This document shows, one piece after another, positions 48,217 to 57,785 of a DNA stretch of 64,000 nt. Origin of the DNA: DAOTXR01 sp034435375 (GTDB lineage Bacteria; Chloroflexota; Anaerolineae; Aggregatilineales; UBA3940). The stretch's first letter is position 1, and every line of letters begins with the position of its first letter. The translations under genes were made by a program, and so were the position numbers. The notes below the pieces were generated by a model. It did no database searches. It saw only the letters and a list, made by a program, of their open reading frames with translations, and was not told the DNA's origin. The stretch covers positions 186,001 to 250,000 of the forward strand of contig DAOTXR010000048.1 of assembly GCA_034435375.1 (NCBI GenBank). Reading direction: 5' to 3'.

Positions 48217-51081
48217 TCAGGCGGGCTGAACTGCCTTCCGACGACGGTCACTCAGCCGCAGAGCAAGCTTGGTGATCTCTCCTGCTACGGCAGGCAGTAA
48301 GACCAATGGAGCGATCTCCAGCCAGTCTGCCAAGGACAAGGGCACCGTGTCGAAGATGGGGTTGAAGAATGGGATATAAATGACGACCAACAGCAGCACA
48401 GTAGAAGCCAGGATTGCGTATTGCATCCACTTGTTGCTAAACAGCCCAATCTTGAAAACCACATGGTGCTCAGAGCGGGCAGAGTATGCACGGAGCAGTT
48501 CAGAGAAGGCCAGCACAGTAAAAGCCACCGATCGCGCCTCGGCGAGGTTGGCTTCGGCGGCTGCACCTATCAGGTTTGGATTGTAGATTGAATAGAAACC
48601 GATCAAAGTGACAGCGGTTTTGAAGATGGTCTGTACAACCAGGTTGATCTGCATGACCCCGTCAATGATCGGTTGGCTCTGGGGGCGAGGTGGGCGATCC
48701 ATCACATCTGGATCACCCTTTTCGACGCCCAGCGCCAGCGCGGGCGCCCCGTCGGTCAGCAGGTTGAGCCACAGCAACTGAATGGCTGTCAGCGGGCTGG
48801 GCGCGCCCAACAAGGTGACCAGGAAGATCACCATAATCTCGGCCAAGTTGCAGGTCAACAGGAACGCCACGAACTTGCGGATATTGTCGTAGATGATGCG
48901 CCCTTGCTCAACAGCATTGACAATGCTGACGTAGTTATCGTCCGTCAGCACCATGTCAGCAGTCTCTTTGCTCACATCAGTGCCGGTGATGCCCATCGCC
49001 ACACCGATGCTGGCTCGTTTGAGAGCTGGCGCATCGTTCACGCCGTCCCCGGTCATGGCCACGACGTAGTCGTGCTTGCGGAAGGCTTCGACAATGCGCA
49101 CCTTGTGCTCCGGCGAGACACGGGCGAAAACATCAACCTTCTCAACGATCTCAGCCAGCTCGTCGTCGCTCATCTCTTGAAGTTGCTGTCCAGTGATGAC
49201 CTGACCACCTTCTTGCAACAAACCGATCTGGCGGGCGATGGCACGTGCTGTCTCGGCGTAGTCGCCAGTGACCATCACTGTCTTGATCCCAGCGTGGCGT
49301 GCACGCTCAATCGCGGGTCTGACCTCAGGCCGGGCTGGGTCGATCATGCCCACCAGCCCAACGAAAGTCAGGTCGCGTTCGTGGTCTTCCGGACTCAGGT
49401 CAACGGGTTCGTGCTCGAAGCGCCGCTCAGCCACGGCCAACACACGCAGCGCGTCGCGGGCCATGGTGCGATTCACGTTGGAAATCTCATCGCGCATCGC
49501 CTGGGTCAGTGGGTGGATTTCTCCCCTGTCGTAGATATGAGTGCACAGATCGAGCACGATGTCTGGCGCGCCCTTGACAAACATGATGCAACGGTTGCTG
49601 GCGTCGGGGTCGCTATGCAGCGTGCTCATGCGCTTTCGAGCCGAGTCGAATGGCAGCTCGTTGATGCGTGGGTAGCGTGCCTGGAGCCGCTCACGGGTCA
49701 GGTTGGCCTTGGCCGCGGCTACAACCAGGGCGCCCTCGGTCGGATCGCCAACGATACGGTACTGTCGTCCGTTGCTGCTCTCAGCACCTTCCAAAATGGC
49801 ATCACTGGACAGCAGAGCGCCGGTCAGCAGGTAGACGATGTCGGGCAATTCGCTGGGATCAATATCCGAGCCATCCTGGTGGAAGCGGCCGTCGGGCATG
49901 TAACCCTGACCTGATACATCGACCATTGCCCCTGGGACGAACAGCTTCACGGCAGTCATCTCGTTCTGAGTGAGGGTGCCAGTCTTGTCCGAGCAGATGG
50001 CCGAGGCGCTCCCCAGCGTCTCAACAGCAGGCAGGCGGCGGATCAGGGCATTGCGCTTGATCATCTCGCGCATGCCCAACGCCAGGTTGATCGTCACAAT
50101 TGCCGGGAGACCCTCAGGCACGGCGGCTACAGCCAGTGCCACCGCTGTCATGAAGGCCTCCAACCCGGCGTCAAATAGCGTCGATCTTAGAGTGGGGTTG
50201 CTGAGCGATTCAAAGAACTGCCTCACGCTGACAATGTCCAGCTCCTGTGCAATATGCTGGGCTGCACGGCCAAACGCGACTAGGAAGACAACACCGCAGA
50301 TCGCCAGTGCACCGTAAGCTAACCATGAGCCTAATTGGTTCAGGCGCTGTTGAAGAGGGGTCTCTTCTTCCTGAACCGACTGGATCATCTCAGCGATCTT
50401 GCCGATCTCGGTCTGCATCCCTGTGCTAACCACAACGCCTTTGCCGCGTCCATAGGACGCTATGGTGCTCTTGTAGGCCATCGTGCGGCGGTCGCCCAGA
50501 GTTGCCTCTGGCGCAATCGACCGGGCTACATCCTTCTGTACTGGGACCGACTCCCCAGTCAGTGAAGACTCGTCAATCTTCAGGTTGACGCTCTCGATTA
50601 GCCGTACATCAGCGGGGACATAGTTTCCAGCTTCGAGCAGCACAATGTCACCAGGCACAACCTCTGCCTCGGGGATATTGATAATGTGGCCATCGCGCAG
50701 CACACGCGCCTCTGGCGCTGACATTTTCTTGAGCGCAGCCAGGGCTTCCTCAGCGCGGCCTTCCTGCACCACACCCAGCACCGCGTTTAGAATGACGATC
50801 AGGATGATTGCAGCCGCTTCCTCGTATTCGCCGAAGACCGCTGAGACGATCGACGCGCCGATCAGCAGCAAGACAACGGTGTCCTTGAACTGGTTGAGCA
50901 GGCGCTGCAAAAAACCAGGGCGGGGCTGCTCTCTAAGCTCATTGCGCCCATATTTTTCTAGGCGTGCCTGTGCTTCCTGAGTGCTCAGCCCGTGCTCTGG
51001 GTTGACTTGAAGCTTTGCCAGGGATGTCTGGGGATCCAAGCTGTGCCAGTGTGTTGTCGACGCGTTCTCGAGTTCTATCAT
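48217..51081 (-). CDS. P-type cation ATPase (Ca2+-type, P2A)
   Basis: 954 residues from ATG 51081 (GGAGAAC upstream; the frame extends to 51228 without support). The phosphorylated Asp is D365 in SDKTGTLTQNE. Other landmarks are TGES in SLTGES, MVTGDY and MTGDGVNDAPALK, and the PEGLPAIV membrane motif. The N-terminal domain starts HWHSLDPQTSLAKLQVNPEHGL as in PMR1/SERCA-like bacterial pumps. The ENxxE-type Ca-site wording is not fully checked, so Ca2+ versus another divalent ion is open. Divergent from the T-box/leuS operon. Confidence 0.92.
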   Translation of the reverse strand: MIELENASTTHWHSLDPQTSLAKLQVNPEHGLSTQEAQARLEKYGRNELREQPRPGFLQRLLNQFKDTVVLLLIGASIVSAVFGEYEEAAAIILIVILNAVLGVVQEGRAEEALAALKKMSAPEARVLRDGHIINIPEAEVVPGDIVLLEAGNYVPADVRLIESVNLKIDESSLTGESVPVQKDVARSIAPEATLGDRRTMAYKSTIASYGRGKGVVVSTGMQTEIGKIAEMIQSVQEEETPLQQRLNQLGSWLAYGALAICGVVFLVAFGRAAQHIAQELDIVSVRQFFESLSNPTLRSTLFDAGLEAFMTAVALAVAAVPEGLPAIVTINLALGMREMIKRNALIRRLPAVETLGSASAICSDKTGTLTQNEMTAVKLFVPGAMVDVSGQGYMPDGRFHQDGSDIDPSELPDIVYLLTGALLSSDAILEGAESSNGRQYRIVGDPTEGALVVAAAKANLTRERLQARYPRINELPFDSARKRMSTLHSDPDASNRCIMFVKGAPDIVLDLCTHIYDRGEIHPLTQAMRDEISNVNRTMARDALRVLAVAERRFEHEPVDLSPEDHERDLTFVGLVGMIDPARPEVRPAIERARHAGIKTVMVTGDYAETARAIARQIGLLQEGGQVITGQQLQEMSDDELAEIVEKVDVFARVSPEHKVRIVEAFRKHDYVVAMTGDGVNDAPALKRASIGVAMGITGTDVSKETADMVLTDDNYVSIVNAVEQGRIIYDNIRKFVAFLLTCNLAEIMVIFLVTLLGAPSPLTAIQLLWLNLLTDGAPALALGVEKGDPDVMDRPPRPQSQPIIDGVMQINLVVQTIFKTAVTLIGFYSIYNPNLIGAAAEANLAEARSVAFTVLAFSELLRAYSARSEHHVVFKIGLFSNKWMQYAILASTVLLLVVIYIPFFNPIFDTVPLSLADWLEIAPLVLLPAVAGEITKLALRLSDRRRKAVQPA

Positions 51082-51148
51082 TGTTCTCCATACTCCAGCC
51101 ACAAATATTGAATGCATTTTACACCTTCCAAAGAAGGAATACGAGGGG

Positions 51149-51177
51149 TTGACATGCCCTGATAAGGTCGTTACAAT
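51149..51177 (+). promoter_or_regulatory. Promoter of the T-box/cupin/leuS operon
   Basis: A perfect TTGACA (51149-51154), a 17-base spacer and TACAAT (51172-51177). The predicted start near 51185 is just before the T-box leader. Confidence 0.85.
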
Positions 51178-51195
51178 GCTACCAAACAGCATACG

Positions 51196-51527
51196 CGATA
51201 CCGGCGATGAACGGAAGTGATAAGCCATCGCTGTAGCGAGCCGGGGATGGTGAAAGCCTGGCGCTGAGCTTCCTCTCAGGAGAGAGGAAGCGCCGTGCTT
51301 CCAGCGAGCACAAGTGGCCTACCTCGTCCGGGAGCCTCAGCCGTGAACATCAAGCTGATTTATCTATCGGCCCTTGCTAGCGGCTGGCGTGTGGCGCGCG
51401 TTAAGCGCTCAGAGTGGGTGTGATATGCCTTTTGCGAGGTGTGCCTCAGCTTCAAGGGTATCTCGCCTAACAGGGTGGTACCACGGAGTCCCTTTTCGTC
51501 CCTGAGCGGCAAAGGGACCTTTTGTTT
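51196..51527 (+). promoter_or_regulatory. T-box riboswitch leader (leucine)
   Basis: All main T-box landmarks are present in order: a Stem I start with GATGAACGG, the distal-loop sequence AGCGAGCCGGGGATGGTG, a possible specifier CTC at 51336-51338 (GCCTCAGCCGTGAAC), a Stem III-like GCGTTAAGCGC...GAGTGGG segment, the T-box core AGGGTGGTACCACGG (near 51474-51486), and a terminator GTCCCTTT...AAAGGGAC followed by CTTTTGTTT. An added perfect 10-bp hairpin GCTTCCTCTC/GAGAGGAAGC lies after the distal loop. Uncharged tRNA-Leu would stop termination and turn on cupin and leuS. Confidence 0.88.
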
Positions 51528-51544
51528 GAAGATGGAGACTGACG

Positions 51545-51874
51545 GTGCAGGACAACATTGCACGCTGGGCGGATGCCGCTCCAATCGAAGCGCTGCCGGG
51601 GTTAGTGCGACGCACCCTGGGTGAAACCGTTGACCTCATGGTCGTTGAGTTTCGCTCAGAGGCTGGAGTGGCTATCCCTGAGCACAGCCACCGGCATCAG
51701 CAGGTGGGCTATGTGGTCAGTGGGGAGATCGCAATCACCATTGACGGCAAAACGACTCACTGCAAGCCAGGGGACAGCTACGCCATCCCTGGCGGGATGC
51801 CTCATAGCGCAGTGTTCTTGGTTGAGAGTGTCGTGGTCGACTGCTTCTCACCACCGAGAGAGGACTACCGATAG
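51545..51874 (+). CDS. Cupin-domain protein
   Basis: 109 residues from GTG 51545 with GGAG upstream, directly after the T-box terminator. A single cupin: motif 1 HSHRHQQVGYVVSGE with the metal-binding His and Glu, and motif 2 PGDSYAIPGGMPHS. Small cupins of this type bind metals or small molecules. Why it is the first gene under a leucine T-box is not clear. Followed by a short ORF and leuS. Confidence 0.85.
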   Translation: MQDNIARWADAAPIEALPGLVRRTLGETVDLMVVEFRSEAGVAIPEHSHRHQQVGYVVSGEIAITIDGKTTHCKPGDSYAIPGGMPHSAVFLVESVVVDCFSPPREDYR

Positions 51875-51932
51875 GTTGCTGGGATAGGCGGTCATCGCCA
51901 ACTGGACAATTCCATCAGAAAGGAGGTTCGCG

Positions 51933-52037
51933 ATGAGAGATTGGGTTAAAGTCAATCGGTGGGTAACGCACTGCCTTCTCGCGCGCCTCCCCTTAAGCCA
52001 GGATAATTCCGTCCACGAATCCAATCGACGTTTGTGA
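51933..52037 (+). CDS. Short ORF with perfect ribosome site, possible leader peptide
   Basis: 34 codons (MRDWVKVNRWVTHC..., ending NRRL) between cupin and leuS, preceded by AAAGGAGG 6 bases before the ATG, the strongest site in this region. Residues 15-21 read LLARLPL with four Leu codons (CTT CTC, CTC, TTA). It ends 48 bases before leuS. It may be a leader peptide or merely a fortuitous frame; no homologue is known to me. Confidence 0.4.
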   Translation: MRDWVKVNRWVTHCLLARLPLSQDNSVHESNRRL

Positions 52038-52085
52038 CGGTTATCGACGCCAAGAACATTCACAGTGCAGGAAAGACGAAAAGCC

Positions 52086-54599
52086 GTGTCAAGACAATAC
52101 AATCATAAGGAGATTGAACAACGCTGGCAGGCCAGATGGGATCGGGACCAACTGTATCATGCGGTGGTCGATCCAAGTCGCCCCAAACACTATGCGCTGA
52201 CAATGCTGCCGTATACCTCTGGCAGCATGCATATCGGACACTGGTACGCCATGACTCCCTCGGATGCGCACGCACGTTTCATGCGCATGTGTGGTTATAA
52301 TGTCATGTTTCCCATTGGTTTCGATGCCTTTGGCCTACCTGCCGAAAATGCGGCCATCCAGCGAAGGATCCATCCCAAGAAGTGGACCTATGCCAACATC
52401 GAAAACCAGCGGCGGCAGCTGCGCAGTATGGGTGCGATGTGGGACTGGGCACGCGAGGCTATCTCCAGCGATCCAGAGTACTATCGCTGGACTCAGTGGT
52501 TCTTCATCCAGTTCTACAACAAGGGCCTGGCCTACAAGAAAATGTCGCCGGTCGACTTCTGCCCAACGTGCAACACTACATTGGCTCGTGAGCAAGTGTG
52601 GGGGGACGATCGTCACTGCGAGCGGTGTGGCACGCCTGTGATTAAGAAGAATCTGGACCAGTGGTTTTTCCGCATCACCCAGTATGCCGATGACCTGCTG
52701 GACTTTGGTCAAATCCAGTGGCCTGAACAGGTCATGACTATGCAGACCAACTGGATTGGGCGCAGTGAGGGCGCGGAGGTGATCTTCAAGACTGAGCGAG
52801 GCGATAAACTGCCAGTGTTCACCACGCGGCCCGACACGCTGTGGGGCGCAACTTTCATGGTCATGGCTCCGGAGCACCCGCTGGTGGGCGAGATCACGAC
52901 CAGTGAACAGCGTCCTGCTGTCGAAGCCTACATGGCCCAGGCCGCCCGATCCAGCGACATCGAACGCGAGTCGGCTGAGCGCGAGAAGACCGGGGTTTTC
53001 ACCGGCGCCTATGCCATCAATCCGGTCAACGGAGAGCGCATCCCGATCTGGATCGCTGACTATGTGCTGATGACCTATGGTTCCGGCGCAATCATGGCTG
53101 TTCCCGCACATGATGAGCGCGACTTCGAGTTTGCACGCAAGTTTGGGCTGGAGGTGCGGGTTGTCATTCAGCCTGAGGGCGCAGAGCTGGATGGCGCAAC
53201 GATGCCTGAGGCCTATCCTGCTGCTGGCGTAATGGTCAATTCTGGCCCCTTCGATGGCACGCGCGTCACTGATGAGAAGGGACGTAAGAACCCTGGCATC
53301 AGTGCAGTCATCGACTGGCTGGAACAGCAAGGCATCGGCAAGGAGGCTGTCAACTACCGGCTGCGCGACTGGCTGATCAGCCGTCAGCGGTACTGGGGTG
53401 CGCCCATACCGATCATCTATTGCGCACAGTGTGGCACGCTGCCAGTGCCTGACAAAGACCTGCCGGTGCTGCTGCCCGACGATGTGGAGTTTATGCCGAC
53501 TGGTGAGTCGCCGTTGAAGCTGCACCCAACTTGGCGTTTTGTGCGCTGCCCGCAGTGCGATGGTCATGCTGAGCGCGAGACGGACACCATGGATACCTTC
53601 ATGTGCTCGTCATGGTACCAGTATCGCTACCTCAGCCCTCACTGTGACACATTCCCGTTTGACCCGGAGGAGGCGAGCTATTGGCTGCCGGTTGATCTGT
53701 ATACAGGGGGCATCGAGCATGCAACCATGCACCTGCTGTATACTCGCTTCTTCACCCGGGCGATGCGCGATTGCGGCATCTTTGCCAACGTCAGGCCCAT
53801 GGATCCCAGCCGTCAACCGGAGTCGATGTTCACAGAGCCAATGACGCGGCTGTACAACCAGGGCATCATCTTGGGTGAAGACAATGAGAAAATGAGCAAG
53901 TCGCGAGGCAACGTCATCGACCCGGATGAGCAGGTTGATCGTTACGGTGCAGACGCGGTGCGTGCCTATCTCATGTTTGCTTTCAAGTGGGATCAGGGTG
54001 GCCCATGGGACAGCAAGGGCATTGCTGGCCCGGTTCGCTTCCTGAACGACGTTTGGGCGCTGGTCACCGAGCCGATACCAGCCGATCACGGAGAGGCCGC
54101 GTCCCAGAGCGATGTGCGCGCTCTGCGCCGCAGAGTCCACCAGACGATCATCGGTGTGACGCAGGATATTGAAGATTTCAGCTTCAACACGGCTATCGCC
54201 AAGCTGATGGAGCTGAAGAACGCCATGCAGAAGGCCAAAGCTACAGCGGTGGCGCACACCGCAGCCTGGAATGAAGCAGTGCGCACACTGCTGTTGCTGA
54301 TGGCTCCCTTTACACCCCATATCGCTGAGGAACTGTGGGCAACCATTGGTGGACCGTATAGCATCCATCAGCAGGCATGGCCAGTCGCGGACCCGGCAGT
54401 GGCTGCCGAGGAGATCATCACTCTGGTCGTGCAGATCAACGGCAAGGTGCGTGATCGCCTCACCCTGCCCGCCGACGTGGACGAGGAGGCGGCAAAATCA
54501 GCAGCCCTGGCTTCGGAAAAGGTTCAAAGCTTCCTGAATGGGAGGCCGCCGCGCCAGGTGATCTGTGTGCAGGGAAAGCTGGTGAATATCGTGGTCTAA
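52086..54599 (+). CDS. leuS: Leucyl-tRNA synthetase
   Basis: 837 residues from GTG 52086 (AGGAAAG about 10 bases upstream), so that SRQYNHKEIEQRWQ begins as in other LeuRS; GTG 52065 is an alternative. HIGH-type motif MHIGHW, a zinc-finger-like pair of CxxC motifs (CPTC, CERC), the editing domain with TTRPDTLWGATFMV, and KMSKSRGNV are all present. It charges tRNA-Leu and is controlled by the T-box leader upstream of the cupin gene. Confidence 0.97.
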   Translation: MSRQYNHKEIEQRWQARWDRDQLYHAVVDPSRPKHYALTMLPYTSGSMHIGHWYAMTPSDAHARFMRMCGYNVMFPIGFDAFGLPAENAAIQRRIHPKKWTYANIENQRRQLRSMGAMWDWAREAISSDPEYYRWTQWFFIQFYNKGLAYKKMSPVDFCPTCNTTLAREQVWGDDRHCERCGTPVIKKNLDQWFFRITQYADDLLDFGQIQWPEQVMTMQTNWIGRSEGAEVIFKTERGDKLPVFTTRPDTLWGATFMVMAPEHPLVGEITTSEQRPAVEAYMAQAARSSDIERESAEREKTGVFTGAYAINPVNGERIPIWIADYVLMTYGSGAIMAVPAHDERDFEFARKFGLEVRVVIQPEGAELDGATMPEAYPAAGVMVNSGPFDGTRVTDEKGRKNPGISAVIDWLEQQGIGKEAVNYRLRDWLISRQRYWGAPIPIIYCAQCGTLPVPDKDLPVLLPDDVEFMPTGESPLKLHPTWRFVRCPQCDGHAERETDTMDTFMCSSWYQYRYLSPHCDTFPFDPEEASYWLPVDLYTGGIEHATMHLLYTRFFTRAMRDCGIFANVRPMDPSRQPESMFTEPMTRLYNQGIILGEDNEKMSKSRGNVIDPDEQVDRYGADAVRAYLMFAFKWDQGGPWDSKGIAGPVRFLNDVWALVTEPIPADHGEAASQSDVRALRRRVHQTIIGVTQDIEDFSFNTAIAKLMELKNAMQKAKATAVAHTAAWNEAVRTLLLLMAPFTPHIAEELWATIGGPYSIHQQAWPVADPAVAAEEIITLVVQINGKVRDRLTLPADVDEEAAKSAALASEKVQSFLNGRPPRQVICVQGKLVNIVV

Positions 54600-54618
54600 G
54601 GCTGAAAATGTGCTCTTT

Positions 54619-54657
54619 GCCCTAGGGGGGCGCGGTGTTGCTGTGTCCCCCTAGGGC
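54619..54657. terminator. Terminator between leuS and the glycan cluster
   Basis: An 11-bp perfect stem (GCCCTAGGGGG 54619-54629, CCCCCTAGGGC 54647-54657) with a 17-base loop, followed by GTTCTTTC on the plus strand. Its right arm overlaps the last codons of the convergent glycosyltransferase. Confidence 0.6.
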
Positions 54658-55835
54658 GTTCTTTCGGCGCAGGCGCAATAGACTTCCATCCAGCGGTCGA
54701 TCACAGCCTCCCAATTGAAATGCTCGGATATGTAGCGCTTTCCCCGCTTGCCCTGAGCGACAGCTTCAGTAGGATGGTTGAGAAGTTTGAGGATCGCCCC
54801 GGCCAGCGCTTCCGTGTCCCCAAACGGGACAACCTGTACCACCTCGTCCTGGCCGAGTTGTGCAGCCAGCCCGCAGCGGTCGGTTACGATGCAGGGCGTA
54901 GCATTCCCCAGCGCCTCGAGTACAGTCGTTGGAAGGTTCTCGTAGCGTGACGGAAGCACATAGACGTTCAATGCACGGTAGGCAGCGGTTCTCGACTCGT
55001 CATCGCTGATCATCCCCACGAAGCGCACTGCTTCACCGATGCTCAGCCGTTCGACCTGCGCTTCAAGCTGGGCTTGCGCGCCGTCGTCCGGTCCAACGAT
55101 CAGCAAGAGGGCCGTCGGGCTGCTCCTTAGCACCTTGGCAAAAGCCTCGATCAGAAAATCGACGCCTTTGATGGGATTCAGTCGCCCCAGGAAGCCGACG
55201 AGGGGGCGATCCTCTGGAATGTTCCAGCGTCGTTTGAAGGCTGCCACATTGGCCATGGCGTTGAAGGCGCTCGTATCCACGCCGTTGGGAATGAGAACAA
55301 CTCGCTCTTCAGACAAACCTGCGTTGATATACTGTTGGCGCTCCATTGGAGTGAGAGCGTGCAGACAACAGGCGTTTCCCAACAGCCTTCGTCCCACCAG
55401 CGCATCGTAGACATGCTTGTAAGCAGTGCGACCCAACTCGGCGGGAAGCCCGCCATGCGCAGTGACGATGTAGGGCATCTGACGGCGCAACAAGCCAGGC
55501 AGCGAGAGCGCGTTCAGCAGGCTACGCACCTCGTGGATGTGCACCACGTCTATGTCCGGCAGCAGGTTCACCACACCGCGTCCCATACCGACAGGCATGA
55601 ACAGGCGATTCCAGGCCAGGGCATTGCTCAGGTTGCGAAACCGATGAACTGTGACTCCCTCAACCAAGTGCCGGCCCGCTGGGACGCGATGAGTCGCGTC
55701 TAACACATCGGTGGTGCACACGGTTACTGCATGGCCACGCGCGGCCAGGCGCGTGGCCAGTTCATAGACCACGCGCGTCGAACCGCCGTAAGCCCAGGCT
55801 GGACTGTAATAAGGGGTGAGGTGCAGAATACGCAA
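54651..55835 (-). CDS. GT4-family glycosyltransferase
   Basis: 394 residues, GT-B fold. It starts MRILHLTPYYSPAWAYGGSTR (TTG start, GGAGGG about 11 bases upstream), with VVHIHEVRS in the first half, and FLGRLNPIKGVDFLIEAFA and the E-x7-E-type stretch (PSRYENLPTTVLEALGNATP) in the second, as in GT4 enzymes using nucleotide sugars with retention. It has no membrane segment. Last gene of the minus-strand glycan cluster, 24 bases after the next gene upstream. Confidence 0.9.
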   Translation of the reverse strand: MRILHLTPYYSPAWAYGGSTRVVYELATRLAARGHAVTVCTTDVLDATHRVPAGRHLVEGVTVHRFRNLSNALAWNRLFMPVGMGRGVVNLLPDIDVVHIHEVRSLLNALSLPGLLRRQMPYIVTAHGGLPAELGRTAYKHVYDALVGRRLLGNACCLHALTPMERQQYINAGLSEERVVLIPNGVDTSAFNAMANVAAFKRRWNIPEDRPLVGFLGRLNPIKGVDFLIEAFAKVLRSSPTALLLIVGPDDGAQAQLEAQVERLSIGEAVRFVGMISDDESRTAAYRALNVYVLPSRYENLPTTVLEALGNATPCIVTDRCGLAAQLGQDEVVQVVPFGDTEALAGAILKLLNHPTEAVAQGKRGKRYISEHFNWEAVIDRWMEVYCACAERTP

Positions 55836-55859
55836 AGGGTCCAGCGCCGCCCTCCGTCT

Positions 55860-57785
55860 TCAGTCTTCTGTCAGCACGCGATAGACCTGTGCGCCATCCT
55901 GATCAAAAACCAGCTCCAGCCAGGGCGCATCCGCCGGTGAGGATACGAAAGAGCGCCACTTGTCGGCATCTGGGCTGCGCCAGCGGATAATCTTCGCCAT
56001 GTTGCCAAACGTCTCAGGTTCGTTGAGCGCCTGAGGGATGATGACATAGGTCACACCATAACGGTTCAGCAGGTCGCGGGTTCCGGGGCGGGCCAGGTCA
56101 AAGTACGCGTCCGCCAGCGCTTTCCCGCGTTCAACGTAAGGCTCCGCACCAGCGAAGAAGGGTTGGTCGCGAAAAGCCACGCTCTGCCGCTCGGCGATCA
56201 CCGGCACCCAGTGCCCTTCCGTGCCAAGTGGATAGTTGAGCACAAGAACGTCGGGGGGTGTATTTCGGCGCAGGTAAGCCATGGCGTCCAGATCGGCACG
56301 TGATGAGAACGAGCCGTAAAAATGAAGAAGTCGGTAGCTGGCCTGGAGCAGAGGCTGCTGGAGCAACACAGCCAGCACTATTGCCATCAGAGCTGCCACA
56401 GATAGCACAGTCGTAAGTTGGCGAGGCCACTGGATAGGCCTCCAATCCAGTAGTGTGTCAATGGTCAGTGAGGCCAGATAGGCATCGATGATAATCGGTC
56501 CATGCCAGCCCACGGCGTGCGGGAACACGAAACGCAGCAAGTCTGCCCCGACCAAAGCTCCGATCCTATGTACCACTCCAAACAGGGCGAAGTCGAGCAC
56601 GAACACCAGCCACGTGACAGCCAACACGTCAGCCAGCGAGCGTCTCTGCACAGCTATGACGACCCCAACACTAGCCAGCAAAGGCGCCAGCACACCCTGG
56701 AAGAGAATGAGCTGCTGCCAGTGCCCGAGGTTGGGGGGCAAGAAACCTGCTCCGATTGGCGCAGTCAGGCTGCGATTGAGCAACAGCGGTACTGCCCCGG
56801 CCAGCCAGGGCAAAGTCAGGATAACCCCCAGCCCCGGTATGAGCAGGAATAGACGTGCCCAGATCGGCAGGGTGCGGTGTTGACTGCGGCTGAGCCAGAA
56901 AGTGGCATAGAAGGGAATGTAGCCTATCAGAAGGATAATAATCGCATCAGGGCTAGAGAGCGCCGCCGCCGCAAGGGCTAACGCTGCCAAAACATCGATG
57001 GCAAACCCGTTGCGACGCACCGCCTGGAAGGCCAACACCAGAAATAGCGTCGTAAACAGCAGCCCCACCACCGCAGTGTAAGCCGAGTCCATCACCCTCA
57101 ACAGCAGCCCGGTGCCAAAGACTGCCATCAGCAACGGGACCAAGAATCGGGCACGCGGCCTGCCGGGCATCAGAGCCTCACCCAGGTCGATGCCCAGCAA
57201 CCCAATCAGTCCGGCCACAATGTGGGTGAAGGGCAACATAACTTGGTGCATGGGAAGCTTCAATAGGTCGGACAAGAACGCCCACCACACGAGGGGCACC
57301 GGGGAATAGAGATAGCTTACGTCTGGCTGCCAGGGAGCCAACGTGCGCACCGATCCGCCCTCGCGCACCATCAGAGCCAGGTAGCCGAATCCCTGCGCGT
57401 CGGTGTCGAGCGGCAAATACAAAACGAAAGCGGGGGCCAGGAAGAAGCCGAACACAAACAGATGGAACAGCCTGCCAGGTTGAGCCAAGCCTGGCGAGGG
57501 TGGAACGCTAGCATCGCGGCCACGGCCTATAGATATCCACACACCGACGACAGCCAGAATTACCACACCACACGCGGCCAGCATTCGCCACAGTCCGTAA
57601 CCGAACACAGACGCGAGGCCACTGGAGAAGACGCTCACTGCTGCGAACACCAACGCCGTCCCTACCCGCCAGGAAAGCCCCAGCCGATGCAGCCAGGCTC
57701 GGTGAAGCAGCCAGCCCAATCCAACCAGGGGGGCCGCCAACACGGCCAGGTGAATGACTGTTGCCAGGCTCATGCTAACCGTCAT
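55860..57785 (-). CDS. Large multi-pass membrane protein of the glycan cluster
   Basis: 641 residues, about 12-13 hydrophobic segments followed by a soluble C-terminal part (about 510-641) with SRADLDAMAYLRRNTPPDVL and RYGVTYVIIPQAL. This shape is that of GT39-related or DUF6541-type polytopic proteins found in Chloroflexota and archaea. No catalytic acidic loop is obvious near the first helices, so a transferase role is uncertain. The ATG overlaps the stop of the GT4 gene upstream (TGATG). Confidence 0.75.
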   Translation of the reverse strand: MTVSMSLATVIHLAVLAAPLVGLGWLLHRAWLHRLGLSWRVGTALVFAAVSVFSSGLASVFGYGLWRMLAACGVVILAVVGVWISIGRGRDASVPPSPGLAQPGRLFHLFVFGFFLAPAFVLYLPLDTDAQGFGYLALMVREGGSVRTLAPWQPDVSYLYSPVPLVWWAFLSDLLKLPMHQVMLPFTHIVAGLIGLLGIDLGEALMPGRPRARFLVPLLMAVFGTGLLLRVMDSAYTAVVGLLFTTLFLVLAFQAVRRNGFAIDVLAALALAAAALSSPDAIIILLIGYIPFYATFWLSRSQHRTLPIWARLFLLIPGLGVILTLPWLAGAVPLLLNRSLTAPIGAGFLPPNLGHWQQLILFQGVLAPLLASVGVVIAVQRRSLADVLAVTWLVFVLDFALFGVVHRIGALVGADLLRFVFPHAVGWHGPIIIDAYLASLTIDTLLDWRPIQWPRQLTTVLSVAALMAIVLAVLLQQPLLQASYRLLHFYGSFSSRADLDAMAYLRRNTPPDVLVLNYPLGTEGHWVPVIAERQSVAFRDQPFFAGAEPYVERGKALADAYFDLARPGTRDLLNRYGVTYVIIPQALNEPETFGNMAKIIRWRSPDADKWRSFVSSPADAPWLELVFDQDGAQVYRVLTED

